Assembly (NCBI GenBank): GCA_039045975.1
Contig: JBCCJA010000002.1
Span: 81,292-145,291, forward strand
Reading direction: 5' to 3'
Origin: JBCCJA01 sp039045975
GTDB lineage: Bacteria > Planctomycetota > Planctomycetia > Planctomycetales > Planctomycetaceae
Length of the DNA stretch: 64,000 bases
Position 1 is the first letter of the stretch. Each line of letters opens with the position of its first letter. Under the pieces are notes generated by a model. The model saw only the letters and a list, made by a program, of their open reading frames with translations, was not told the origin of the DNA and did no database searches. The translations under genes and the position numbers were made by a program. Shown piece by piece: positions 40,025 to 49,177 of this stretch.

Positions 40025-41071
40025 ATGCCCGACGGGACGGTATCAAAAGCCGCGACGCGGTCCAACGACGTCCGCCCGCGTCCGCGGTACATCGAATCGC
40101 TCCGCCGGGCGGTGCGGGATCCGGCCGAGCTGCTGCGGCGGGTCGGGCTCGCCGACGGTCCGGAGGGACGTCGACGGCTCGCCGAGGCCCGCGTCGCGGC
40201 GTCTTCGTTTCGGGTCATGGTCCCGGAGAGCTATCTGGCCCGGATGGCGTACGGCGATCCGGACGACCCGCTCCTCCGGCAGGTCTTGCCGGTCGGTGAC
40301 GAGCAGGCCGACCGCCCCGACTTCGTCGACGACCCGGTCGGCGACGGGGCCGTGCGGGCCGCCCCGGGCCTGTTGCACAAGTACGAGGGCCGCGTCTTGC
40401 TGGTCACGACCGGGGCCTGCGCGGTTCACTGCCGTTACTGCTTCCGGCGGCATTACCCGTACGCGGACGAGCCGGGTGGGGCCGAAGCCTGGCGGCCGGC
40501 GTTCGATTACGTCGCCGCCGACCGGTCTGTCCGGGAAGTCATTCTCAGCGGCGGCGACCCGCTGATGCTGTCGGACGGGCGTCTCGAAGAGATGTTCGCG
40601 CGGATCGACGCGATCGGCCACGTCGAACGGGTCCGGCTGCATTCGCGACTGCCGATCGTACTGCCCGACCGCGTCACCGACCGTCTGCTCGACCTGTTCG
40701 CGTCCGCGCGTCCGCGTGTCGTGTTCGTCACGCACGCGAACCACGCGCGGGAACTGATGGACGACTGTGCCGACGCCCTGCGACGGCTCAGTGCGTCGAC
40801 CGCGACCGTGCTGAATCAGGCCGTGTTGCTACGGCAGGTCAACGATTCGGTCGACGCGTTGGCCAACCTTTCGGAGCGGCTCTTCGATCACGGCGTGCTG
40901 CCGTACTACCTGCACCAACTCGACCGCGTCGCCGGCGCCGCCCACTTCGAGGTGCCCGAACGGGTCGGGCTCGATCTCGTCGAGCGACTCCGCGGGCGGT
41001 TACCCGGATATCTGGTCCCGACATATGTCCGCGAGACGGCGGGCGAGCCGTCGAACACGCCGGTGGAGTGA
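40025..41071 (+). CDS. epmB: EpmB-like lysine 2,3-aminomutase homologue, PLP-lysine missing
   Basis: A 348-residue radical-SAM protein of the EpmB/KamA family. It has the Fe-S motif CAVHCRYCFRRHYPY (Cys132, 136, 139), VILSGGDPLMLSDGRLEEMF, RLHSRLPIVLPDRVTDRL, TVLNQAVLLRQVNDSVDAL and YYLHQLDRVAGAAHFEV, and an N-terminus like EpmB. EpmB converts alpha-lysine to beta-lysine for EF-P. The C-terminus GYLVPTYVRETAGEPSNTPVE aligns with E. coli EpmB ending GEPSKTPLDLQLRQQ, whose Lys332 binds PLP. Here that residue is Asn344 (codon AAC). Either PLP is held differently, the reaction differs, or the protein is inactive. It is divergent from efp. Confidence 0.88.
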   Translation: MPDGTVSKAATRSNDVRPRPRYIESLRRAVRDPAELLRRVGLADGPEGRRRLAEARVAASSFRVMVPESYLARMAYGDPDDPLLRQVLPVGDEQADRPDFVDDPVGDGAVRAAPGLLHKYEGRVLLVTTGACAVHCRYCFRRHYPYADEPGGAEAWRPAFDYVAADRSVREVILSGGDPLMLSDGRLEEMFARIDAIGHVERVRLHSRLPIVLPDRVTDRLLDLFASARPRVVFVTHANHARELMDDCADALRRLSASTATVLNQAVLLRQVNDSVDALANLSERLFDHGVLPYYLHQLDRVAGAAHFEVPERVGLDLVERLRGRLPGYLVPTYVRETAGEPSNTPVE

Positions 41072-41157
41072 CGCGACGGCGAATGCCGCCGCGCCCGTTG
41101 GGCGGCGACGCCGTCGGCCGCTAGGCTCCTGCCGCGACGATTCCGGGGTGCAGGCCG

Positions 41158-42450
41158 ATGCTCGATCTGACGTTTTTGACGGAAAACATCGACGCCGTAC
41201 GGGCCAACTGCGAGGCCCGCGGCGTGTCCGTCGATCTCGACGAACTCGTCCGGCTCCGCGACCGCCGCGGGCAGCTGATCCGCGTCGAGGAGGACGCCCG
41301 CTCGGCCCAGAAAGAGGTCTCCGCCAAGATCCCGCAAGCCTCGCCCGACGAGCGTCCGCCGCTGATCGCCGAGGGCAAACGCCTACGCGAGTCGATCGGG
41401 CAGGCCGAGCAGGAGCGGAAAGAACTCGAAGACCGGCTCGCGGCGATCCGGACCAGCGTCCCGAACATGACCCACCCCGACAGCCCGGTCGGCGGCGAGG
41501 AGGACGCCGCCACGGTCCGCACCTGGGGCGAGCCGCGGGAGTTCGATTTCGAGCCGCTCGACCACGTCGCGCTCGCCGAGAAACACGACCTGATCGACTT
41601 CGAAGCCGGTGCCCGCGTCGCCGGTAGCGGCTTCTATTTCCTCAAAAACGAAGGGGCGTTGCTGGAGCTGGCCCTCGTGCAGTACGCGGTCCAGAAGGCG
41701 GTCGCGGCCGGCTTCACGCCGCACGTCACGCCCGACCTCGCCCGGAACGAGATTCTCGCCGGGATCGGCTTCAACCCGCGAGGCGACGAGACGCAGATCT
41801 ACTCGGTCGACGGCACCGACCTCAGCCTCGTCGCGACGGCCGAGATCACGCTCGGCGGGGCGTTGTCGGGCCAGGTGCTCGACCCGGCGTCGCTGCCGAA
41901 AAAAGTCTGCGGTGTGTCGCACTGCTTCCGCACCGAGGCCGGCGCCCACGGGCGGGCCGGACGCGGCATCTACCGCGTACACCAGTTCACAAAGGTCGAA
42001 CTGTTCGCCTTCGTCGGGCCCGACCCGGCCGAATCCGAGGCGATGCTTGAAGAGATCGTCGCCGTCGAAGAGGAGGTCTTCCAGGGCCTCGAGATCCCCT
42101 ACCGCGTCGTCGACATCGCGACCGGCGACCTCGGGGCGCCCGCTTACCGAAAGTTCGACCTAGAAGCCTGGATGCCGGGCCGCGGCGTGACCGAAGATGG
42201 CGAGCCGGTCGGGGAATGGGGCGAGGTGACCTCGGCCTCGAATTGCACGACGTATCAGTCCCGCCGGCTCGACATCCGTACGAAAAAGGCGTCGGGCAAG
42301 GGGACCGAATTCGTCCAGACGCTCAACGGGACGGCGGTCGCCGTATCGCGTGCGTTGATCGCACTCTTAGAAAACCACCAAAACGCGGACGGTAGCGTCG
42401 ACGTCCCCGAGCCGCTGCGTCCGTTCCTCGGCCGCGAAAAGATCGGCTAA
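41158..42450 (+). CDS. serS: Seryl-tRNA synthetase
   Basis: A class II aminoacyl-tRNA synthetase charging tRNA-Ser (and tRNA-Sec where present). The 430-residue protein has the N-terminal coiled-coil tRNA-binding arm (about 28-105, rich in Arg/Glu/Gln), then the catalytic domain with motif 2 CFRTEAGAHGRAGRGIYRVHQFTKVE, SNCTTYQSRRLDIR and motif 3 GTAVAVSRALIALLENHQ. Length is standard. It lies 86 bp downstream of epmB and 83 bp upstream of the histidine kinase on the same strand. Confidence 0.96.
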   Translation: MLDLTFLTENIDAVRANCEARGVSVDLDELVRLRDRRGQLIRVEEDARSAQKEVSAKIPQASPDERPPLIAEGKRLRESIGQAEQERKELEDRLAAIRTSVPNMTHPDSPVGGEEDAATVRTWGEPREFDFEPLDHVALAEKHDLIDFEAGARVAGSGFYFLKNEGALLELALVQYAVQKAVAAGFTPHVTPDLARNEILAGIGFNPRGDETQIYSVDGTDLSLVATAEITLGGALSGQVLDPASLPKKVCGVSHCFRTEAGAHGRAGRGIYRVHQFTKVELFAFVGPDPAESEAMLEEIVAVEEEVFQGLEIPYRVVDIATGDLGAPAYRKFDLEAWMPGRGVTEDGEPVGEWGEVTSASNCTTYQSRRLDIRTKKASGKGTEFVQTLNGTAVAVSRALIALLENHQNADGSVDVPEPLRPFLGREKIG

Positions 42451-42533
42451 TGTGCGATCGTTGATTTGATGTGTGACGCGGGCGCCCGGTCGCCTATGTT
42501 GGGGCGAAATTCACACGGCGTCCGGGAGGGGTG

Positions 42534-44198
42534 ATGGCTGCGGCGACACTTCTCGTACTGGACGGACCCGACGAGGGTGGCCGTTGCGCACTCGATCACG
42601 AACCACTCGTGATAGGCCGCGGGGCCGGCTGTCGCCTGCGGCTCGCCGACGGCGAAGCCTCCCGCAAGCACGCGACCGTCCGCTGGCAGCACGCCCGGTA
42701 TGTCGTCGCCGACCTCGAAAGCTCGAACGGTACGACGCTGAATGGGGAAACCGTGTCGGCCGGGCACGACGTGCCGCTTCGAAACGGCGACCGCATCGGC
42801 ATCGGCATCACGACGCTGCTGTTTTCCGAACCGCCGCGTGACGCCGATTCCCTGCCGGCGGTCGGGCTCGTCGACCTGACGGCTGGAAACGACCAGTCGC
42901 GGATCATCGGCAAGGCCGAAGCGGCGGGAGCGGACCGCGCGTTCGACGCGGCGGGCGAGAAGGCGAACGCCGACCTGCTCGCGCTGTATCGCATCGCGGA
43001 GCTCGCGGCCCGGCGTGGGCCCGACCTGTCCGAGACGGCGGCCGAACTGCTCCGCGTCACCGTCGACCGCGTCGGGGCCGACCGCGGGTGCGTGCTCCTG
43101 GCGGCGAAAGGCGGGGGCCGGATAACACCGCTCGCGACATGCGTCGCCGACGGTTCGGACGCGCCGTCGATCCCGGTCTCGCGGAGCATAGTCGATTACG
43201 TGGTCCGTCACGGGGCCGGCGTGCGCACGACCGACGCCCGCGCCGACGACCGTTTCGACAGCGGCCAAAGCATCGTCCGCGCCGGCATCCGCGAGGCCCT
43301 GTGCGTCCCGATCGAGGGCCGCGACGGCACGCAGGGCGTGATTTATGTCGACACGACCCCGACCTCGATCGACGTCCTCGCCGACGACGACGGCCCGATG
43401 TTCGACGACGACCGCCTGAACTGGCTGATGGCGGTCGGCCGTCAGTGCGGGCTCGCGGTCGACAACGACCGGTACGAGAAAGCGATCGTGCGGGCCGAAC
43501 GGCTCGCGACGATGGGCCGGACGGTCGCGCACCTGTCGCATCACGTCAAAAACATTGTGCAGGGGCTCAAGGGCGGGGCGTTCCTGATCGACCGCGGTCT
43601 CGAACAGGACGACGAAGAACAGATCCGCCGCGGCTGGGCCGTCACGAGTCGTAACCAGGCGCGGATCAACGACTTCGTCCAAGACATGCTGTCGTTCAGC
43701 AAAGAACGGTCGCCTGTCCTCGAGCCGGGCGACCTGAACGCGGTCGTGCTCGACGTCGCCGAGCTCGCCCGCGGACGCATGCCCGAACGTCCCGTGACGC
43801 TGCACACCGACCTGACCGAGCCGTCGCCCCGGGCGCTGTTCGACGAAGACGCGTTGCACCGGGCCGTGCTCAACGTCGTGCTCAACGCCGTCGAGGCGGT
43901 CGACGGGCACGAGGACCCGACCGTCCGCGTCCGCACCGGCCTCTCCGACGACCGCACGACGGCGTTCATCTCGGTCGTCGACAACGGCCCGGGCATCCCG
44001 GAAATGCAACTCGACACGATCTTTACGCCGTTCGAGTCCTCCAAAGGGGCCCGCGGGACCGGCCTGGGCCTCCCCGTGACCCGCAAAATCCTCCGGGAGC
44101 ACGGCGGAGACGTCCGCGCCGAGTCGGTTCCCGGCGAAGGCTCGCGGTTTATACTCACGGTCCCGGCGGAGACGCTGACCTCGCCCGACACCGTCTGA
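42534..44198 (+). CDS. FHA-GAF sensor histidine kinase
   Basis: A 554-residue soluble histidine kinase. The N-terminal FHA domain has IGRGAGCRLRLADGEASRKHATVRW and LESSNGTTLNGETV, the Gly-Arg, Ser-x-x-His and Asn-Gly residues that bind phosphothreonine. A GAF domain follows (about 150-320; GCVLLAAKGGGRITPLAT, SIVDYVVRHGAGVRTTDARADDRF). The dimerisation/H-box is AHLSHHVKNIVQGLKGG with His336 as phosphosite, followed by N (VLNVVLNAVEAV), G1 (VVDNGPGIP), F and G2 (GTGLGLPVTRKILREHGG) boxes. ATG 42534 (GGAGG upstream) is preferred to GTG 42531. No response regulator is adjacent. The debranching-enzyme gene follows after 14 bp, so the kinase and the glycosidases may be one transcription unit. It couples Ser/Thr-kinase signalling to a two-component output. 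Confidence 0.93.
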   Translation: MAAATLLVLDGPDEGGRCALDHEPLVIGRGAGCRLRLADGEASRKHATVRWQHARYVVADLESSNGTTLNGETVSAGHDVPLRNGDRIGIGITTLLFSEPPRDADSLPAVGLVDLTAGNDQSRIIGKAEAAGADRAFDAAGEKANADLLALYRIAELAARRGPDLSETAAELLRVTVDRVGADRGCVLLAAKGGGRITPLATCVADGSDAPSIPVSRSIVDYVVRHGAGVRTTDARADDRFDSGQSIVRAGIREALCVPIEGRDGTQGVIYVDTTPTSIDVLADDDGPMFDDDRLNWLMAVGRQCGLAVDNDRYEKAIVRAERLATMGRTVAHLSHHVKNIVQGLKGGAFLIDRGLEQDDEEQIRRGWAVTSRNQARINDFVQDMLSFSKERSPVLEPGDLNAVVLDVAELARGRMPERPVTLHTDLTEPSPRALFDEDALHRAVLNVVLNAVEAVDGHEDPTVRVRTGLSDDRTTAFISVVDNGPGIPEMQLDTIFTPFESSKGARGTGLGLPVTRKILREHGGDVRAESVPGEGSRFILTVPAETLTSPDTV

Positions 44199-44212
44199 GT
44201 TCGCGAACGACT

Positions 44213-46273
44213 ATGAAGCCGCAAGACGGCCGGGCGGAGCCGTCTCCGTCACCGGAATGGCTCGAAACAGACGGCCTCGGCGGCTTCGCGAGCGGCACCC
44301 GCGACGGGCACCGCACCCGCCGCTATCACGCCCTGCTGTGTGCGGCCGATAGTCCGCCGGTCGGGCGTCGCGTCCTCGTGCCCGGGCTCGAGGTGTGGGT
44401 CGAGACGGCCGACGGGGCCGAGGCGTTATCGACGCAGGTCTACGAACCCGACGTCGTGCAGCCGCGGGGTTTCCGGTCGATCACGGCCTTCGACCGGACG
44501 CCGTGGCCGACGTGGCGGTTCGCGTTTTCGAACGGGACGGCGATCACGTTCGAGGTCGCGACGGTCCGCGAACAGCCGGGCGTCGTGCTCCGCTGGCGGC
44601 ACACGGACGGGCCGACGCCCAGAGCCCTGCACGTCCGGCCGTTCGTGACCGACCGCGACTTTCACCACCTCGACCGCGCCAACGATTCGTGGAACGGGTC
44701 GACCGAGACCCGACCTGGCGGACACACACGGGTCACCTGGCGGCCCTATCCGTCCGACATCGGCCGGGCGGTCGACGCGTATACCGACGGCAGTTTCCGT
44801 CCCAGTCCGCAGTGGTACTTCAACTTCCGCTACCGCACGGAAATCGCCCGCGGGCTCGATTCGGTCGAAGACCTCGGTTCGCCCGGCGTGTTCACGTGGG
44901 AGACGTGGTCGGAAACCGGCGCGTCGCTGGTGTTCGCGGCCCGTCGGGACGGTGATGTCCCGCCCTTCGGCGAGACGCTGACGGCAGATCTGTCTTCCGT
45001 CGCGTTCGGCAACGCCGCTTCTGAATTGCTAGAGGCCGAACGGCGGCGTCGCGCCGCGGCCGTCGCCGCCACTCCCGCGAACGACCCGCCGACCCGCCTG
45101 CTCGCCGAGGCCGCGGAGAGTTACGTCGTCCGGTCGGAGCGGGCCGCGGGGCGGTCCGGACACGGCAAGACGGTCGTGGCCGGGTATCCGTGGTTTTCCG
45201 ACTGGGGCCGTGACACGTTCATCGCGCTCCGCGGCCTCTGCCTCGCGACCGGTCGGCTCGAAGAGGCCGCCGACATCCTGCTCGCGTGGTCGGCGTCGGT
45301 CTCCGAGGGCACGCTGCCGAACCGCTTCACCGACGACGCCGACGCGGAATTCAACGCCGTCGACGCGTCGCTGTGGTACTGCGTCGTCGTCGGTGAGTTT
45401 CTGTCCGCCGGCGGCGTCGAAGACGTCGTTTCGTCGGCGGAACGGACGAAGCTGCTCGACGCCGTCGAGGCCATTCTCGAAGGGTATGCGGCCGGGACGC
45501 GGTACCGGATCGGCCTCGATAAAGACGGCCTCGTCGCCGCCGGCGTCCCCGATAAGCAGCTCACGTGGATGGACGCGAAAGTCGGCGACTGGGTCGTCAC
45601 GCCACGGGTCGGCAAGCCGGTCGAGATCCAGGCGCTGTGGCTGAACTCACTCAAGGTTTCTCGGAATTTCGAGACGCGCTGGGCGGAGACGTTCCGTCGG
45701 GGGTCGGCCTCGTTTTTGACCGAGTACTGGGACGAGGGGCTCGGCCGGGGCGAGACGGAGGCGGGCGGCGGCCTGGTCGACGTCGTCGACGCGGAACACA
45801 TCGCGGGCCAGACCGACCGCTCGATCCGGCCCAATCAGCTGTTCGCGGCGGGGGGGTTGCCGGTCATGCTCGTCCCTGAGGAGAAGGCCCGTCGCGTGGT
45901 CGATCTCTGCGAGCGGCTGCTGTGGACGCCGCACGGGATGCGGACGCTCGCGCCTGCCGACCCCGGGTATCGCGGCCGCTACGCCGGCGGCGTGCTCGAA
46001 CGCGACGCGGCGTATCACCAGGGCACCGCTTGGCCGTGGCTGCTCGGGCCGTTCGTCGACGCCTGGGTGAAGTCGCGTGGCGGCACCGCGGGGGCGAAGT
46101 CCGAGGCCCGGCGATGCTTCCTGGAACCGGCCCTCGGCCTGGCCGAGACCGCCGGCCTGGGGCATATCGCGGAAGTCGCGGGGGGTGACCAGCCCCATGC
46201 ACCCGGGGGATGCCCGTTCCAGGCGTGGTCGGTGTCCGAACTCCTGCGACTGATGCTGGTGACCGCTTCCTAG
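44213..46273 (+). CDS. Glycogen debranching enzyme-type amylo-alpha-1,6-glucosidase (GH133-like)
   Basis: A 686-residue protein of the archaeal/bacterial glycogen debranching family. The N-terminal beta domain begins with the family block EWLETDGLGGFASGT and RTRRYHALLCAA; the (alpha/alpha)6 catalytic domain has WFSDWGRDTFIALRGLCLATGR, TLPNRFTDDADAEFNAVDASLWY, TWMDAKVGDWVVTPRVGKPVEIQALWLNSL and HQGTAWPWLLGPFVDAW. It hydrolyses alpha-1,6 branch glucose in glycogen-like polymers in the cytoplasm. It is 14 bp after the histidine kinase and 90 bp before the next glycosidase gene. Confidence 0.92.
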   Translation: MKPQDGRAEPSPSPEWLETDGLGGFASGTRDGHRTRRYHALLCAADSPPVGRRVLVPGLEVWVETADGAEALSTQVYEPDVVQPRGFRSITAFDRTPWPTWRFAFSNGTAITFEVATVREQPGVVLRWRHTDGPTPRALHVRPFVTDRDFHHLDRANDSWNGSTETRPGGHTRVTWRPYPSDIGRAVDAYTDGSFRPSPQWYFNFRYRTEIARGLDSVEDLGSPGVFTWETWSETGASLVFAARRDGDVPPFGETLTADLSSVAFGNAASELLEAERRRRAAAVAATPANDPPTRLLAEAAESYVVRSERAAGRSGHGKTVVAGYPWFSDWGRDTFIALRGLCLATGRLEEAADILLAWSASVSEGTLPNRFTDDADAEFNAVDASLWYCVVVGEFLSAGGVEDVVSSAERTKLLDAVEAILEGYAAGTRYRIGLDKDGLVAAGVPDKQLTWMDAKVGDWVVTPRVGKPVEIQALWLNSLKVSRNFETRWAETFRRGSASFLTEYWDEGLGRGETEAGGGLVDVVDAEHIAGQTDRSIRPNQLFAAGGLPVMLVPEEKARRVVDLCERLLWTPHGMRTLAPADPGYRGRYAGGVLERDAAYHQGTAWPWLLGPFVDAWVKSRGGTAGAKSEARRCFLEPALGLAETAGLGHIAEVAGGDQPHAPGGCPFQAWSVSELLRLMLVTAS

Positions 46274-46363
46274 CCGATCTACACTCGCGCGACCGGCGGT
46301 CCGGTGTGGGTCAGACGCCCATGCGGGCGGTACGGCCCGACTATCGACACCGAGAGCAGACCC

Positions 46364-49099
46364 GTGCCGACCGACCCGAACAACGGCGTGGCCGAGGCCG
46401 AGGCGAACACCGCCGAGAAACGACGGCTCGCCGAGGAAGAGGCACGGGTTCCCGGTGCCGACTGGAAGAAGTGGGGGCCCTATCTGTCGGAGCGGCAGTG
46501 GGGCACGGTCCGTGAAGACTATTCGCCGAACGGGACCTGCTGGGACTACTTCCCGCACGACCACGCCCGCAGCCGGGCCTATCGCTGGGGTGAAGACGGG
46601 CTCCTCGGGATCACCGACCGTCAGTGCCGGCTCTGCTTCGGGCTCGCGCTGTGGAACGGCAACGACAAGATTTTGAAAGAGCGGCTGTTCGGGCTCAGCG
46701 GGCACGAGGGCAACCACGGCGAAGACGTCAAGGAGTGTTACTACTACCTCGCGTCGACGCCGTCGCACTCCTACATGAAGGGGCTCTACAAGTACCCCCA
46801 GGCCGAATTCCCGTACGACCAACTGGTCGGCGACAACCGCCGCCGCTCCCGCGAGGACGACGAGTACGAGCTGATCGACACCGGCATCTTCGACGGCGGC
46901 CGTTATTTCGACGTCACGGCCGAATATGCAAAGGCGTCGGATAATGACGTCTTAATTCGTATCACCGTCGCGAACCGCGGCCCGGCGGCGGCGACCATTC
47001 ATCTGCTGCCGCAGTTCTGGTACCGCAACACGTGGTCGTGGGGCTGCGATTCGGAAGGCTGTTGGTCGAAGCCACGAATCTTCCGCAACGACGCCGGTGA
47101 GATCGTCTGCGAGCACGAGGCGCTCGAAAAATTCCATCTCGCCGCCGGCGACGGCCCGAACGGCAAAGCGCCGAAGTGGCTGTTCACGGAAAACGAGACC
47201 AACTACGAAAAACTCTACGGGTCCGAGTCGCCGACGAAGTTCGTCAAAGACGGTTTCCACCGTTACGTCATCGACGGGGATAAAACCGCCGTCCGGGCCA
47301 AGCCGGTCGGGACGAAGGCGGCCGCTTATTACCGGCTGCGTATCCCGAAGCGGTCCGAGGTCACCGTCGAATTAAGAATGACGATCGACGGCGAGCACAC
47401 CGACATGCCGTTCGGCACCGGGTTCGACGAGGCCTTCGCGGCCCGCACTCGTGAGCACGATGAATATTACGACGCGAAGTTCGGCTGCGAACTCGATCCC
47501 GAAGAGCGGAACGTCTTAATCCAGGCCTACGCCGGCCTGCTGTGGACGAAGCAGTTTTACCACTACGTCGTCGAGGACTGGATCGAGGGCGACCCGGCGC
47601 AGCCGCCGGTCGCGGCACACCGTAAGCACGGCCGCAACCACGACTGGCCGCACCTGTTTAATCGGGACATCATCTCGATGCCCGACAAATGGGAATATCC
47701 GTGGTACGCCGCGTGGGACAGTGCGTTCCACATGATCCCGTTCGCGGGTCTGGATCCGTCATTCGCGAAGGAACAGCTCGTCCTGTTTCTCCGCGAATGG
47801 TACATGCACCCGAACGGCCAGATCCCGGCTTACGAGTTCGCGTTTTCGGACGTCAACCCGCCGGTCCACGCTTGGTCGGTGTGGCGTGTCTATCAAATGA
47901 CGAAAGCGGCGGGGATCCACGACCGCAAGTTCCTCGTCCGCTGTTTTCACAAGTTGCTGCTGAACTTCACCTGGTGGGTGAACCGGAAAGACCCGCAGGG
48001 GAATAATTTATTCGCGGGCGGTTTTCTCGGGCTCGATAATATCGGCGTGTTCGACCGGTCGAAGCCGTTGCCGGACGGCAAGTCACTGGCCCAGGCCGAC
48101 GGCACGGCGTGGATGGCTTTTTATTGTTCGAGCATGCTGTCGATCGCGTTCGAGCTCGCGGCGGCCGACCGGGCTTACGCCGACATCGCGTCTAAGTTTT
48201 TCGAGCATTACATCAGTATCGCCGACGCGATGAACACGCTCGGTGGGACCGGCCTGTGGGACGAAGAAGACGGTTTCTATTACGACAAGCTGCACGGGGC
48301 CGGGCAGGCCGTGCCGCTCAAGATCCGGTCGATCGTCGGGCTGATCCCGCTGTTCACGGTCGACGTCATCGAGGAATCGGTCCTCGAGCGGCTGCCCGGG
48401 TTTAAGAAACGGACCGAGTGGTTCGAGCGTTATCGCGGCGACCGCTTGAAGAACATCACATATCTCGAAAAGACCGATTCGGAGAGCGGCGTGGGCAAGC
48501 GGCTGATGGCCGTGCCGACCCGCGAGCGGCTCGAGAAGATGCTCGCCTACATGCTCGACGAGGACGAGTTTTTATCGCCGTACGGGATTCGGTCGCTGTC
48601 GAAGATCCACGAGAAGCAGCCCTTCACGGCGACGATCGGCGGCGAGCAGCAGCGGGTCTCGTACGTGCCGGGCGAATCGAACACGTGGATGTTCGGCGGG
48701 AACTCGAACTGGCGGGGACCGATCTGGTTCCCGATCAACTACCTAATTGTCGAGTCGCTGGAGCGGTACCACGACTTCTACGGCGACTCGTTCATGATCG
48801 AATGTCCGACCGGCTCGGGCCAGATGATGACGCTCGGCGAGGTCGCCCGGGAGATCGAGTTCCGCCTGCTCCGCCTGTTCCTGCCGGACCACACGGGGCG
48901 TCGGCCCTGTCACGGGGACGACGCCCGGTATGCGGACGATCCCCATTGGAAAGAGCTGATCCTGTTCTACGAGTATTTTCACGGGGACAGCGGACGCGGC
49001 TGCGGTGCCAGTCACCAGACCGGTTGGACGGCGTTGTCGGCGTTCATGCTCGAACAGCTCGTCCGCAGCCGGTCGGCCCGCTCGCTCGGCGTGGCCTGA
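46364..49099 (+). CDS. GH63-like glucosidase (MGH1-type)
   Basis: A 911-residue cytoplasmic glycoside hydrolase of the GH63/mannosylglycerate-hydrolase-like group. The N-terminus has GPYLSERQWGTVREDYSPNG and DHARSRAYRWGEDGLLGI, typical of this bacterial subfamily. The (alpha/alpha)6 domain has FNRDIISMPDKWEYPWYAAWDSAFHMIPFA, PPVHAWSVWRVYQMTK, DGTAWMAFYCSSML, GLWDEEDGFYYD, SNWRGPIWFPINYLIVESLERYH and a C-terminal ASHQTGWTALSAFMLEQ. Family members cleave alpha-glucosidic links in oligosaccharides or glucosylated small molecules. I chose GTG 46364; the conserved region starts about 25 residues later, so the start is uncertain. It sits between a debranching enzyme and PEP carboxylase. Confidence 0.87.
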   Translation: MPTDPNNGVAEAEANTAEKRRLAEEEARVPGADWKKWGPYLSERQWGTVREDYSPNGTCWDYFPHDHARSRAYRWGEDGLLGITDRQCRLCFGLALWNGNDKILKERLFGLSGHEGNHGEDVKECYYYLASTPSHSYMKGLYKYPQAEFPYDQLVGDNRRRSREDDEYELIDTGIFDGGRYFDVTAEYAKASDNDVLIRITVANRGPAAATIHLLPQFWYRNTWSWGCDSEGCWSKPRIFRNDAGEIVCEHEALEKFHLAAGDGPNGKAPKWLFTENETNYEKLYGSESPTKFVKDGFHRYVIDGDKTAVRAKPVGTKAAAYYRLRIPKRSEVTVELRMTIDGEHTDMPFGTGFDEAFAARTREHDEYYDAKFGCELDPEERNVLIQAYAGLLWTKQFYHYVVEDWIEGDPAQPPVAAHRKHGRNHDWPHLFNRDIISMPDKWEYPWYAAWDSAFHMIPFAGLDPSFAKEQLVLFLREWYMHPNGQIPAYEFAFSDVNPPVHAWSVWRVYQMTKAAGIHDRKFLVRCFHKLLLNFTWWVNRKDPQGNNLFAGGFLGLDNIGVFDRSKPLPDGKSLAQADGTAWMAFYCSSMLSIAFELAAADRAYADIASKFFEHYISIADAMNTLGGTGLWDEEDGFYYDKLHGAGQAVPLKIRSIVGLIPLFTVDVIEESVLERLPGFKKRTEWFERYRGDRLKNITYLEKTDSESGVGKRLMAVPTRERLEKMLAYMLDEDEFLSPYGIRSLSKIHEKQPFTATIGGEQQRVSYVPGESNTWMFGGNSNWRGPIWFPINYLIVESLERYHDFYGDSFMIECPTGSGQMMTLGEVAREIEFRLLRLFLPDHTGRRPCHGDDARYADDPHWKELILFYEYFHGDSGRGCGASHQTGWTALSAFMLEQLVRSRSARSLGVA

Positions 49100-49177
49100 C
49101 CGCGACGTCTCGACTCCCGTCGCCCGCCCCGTCACGCTCACTGCCGCGTTTCCGCCACCTCCGATCCGCCGAGACCG

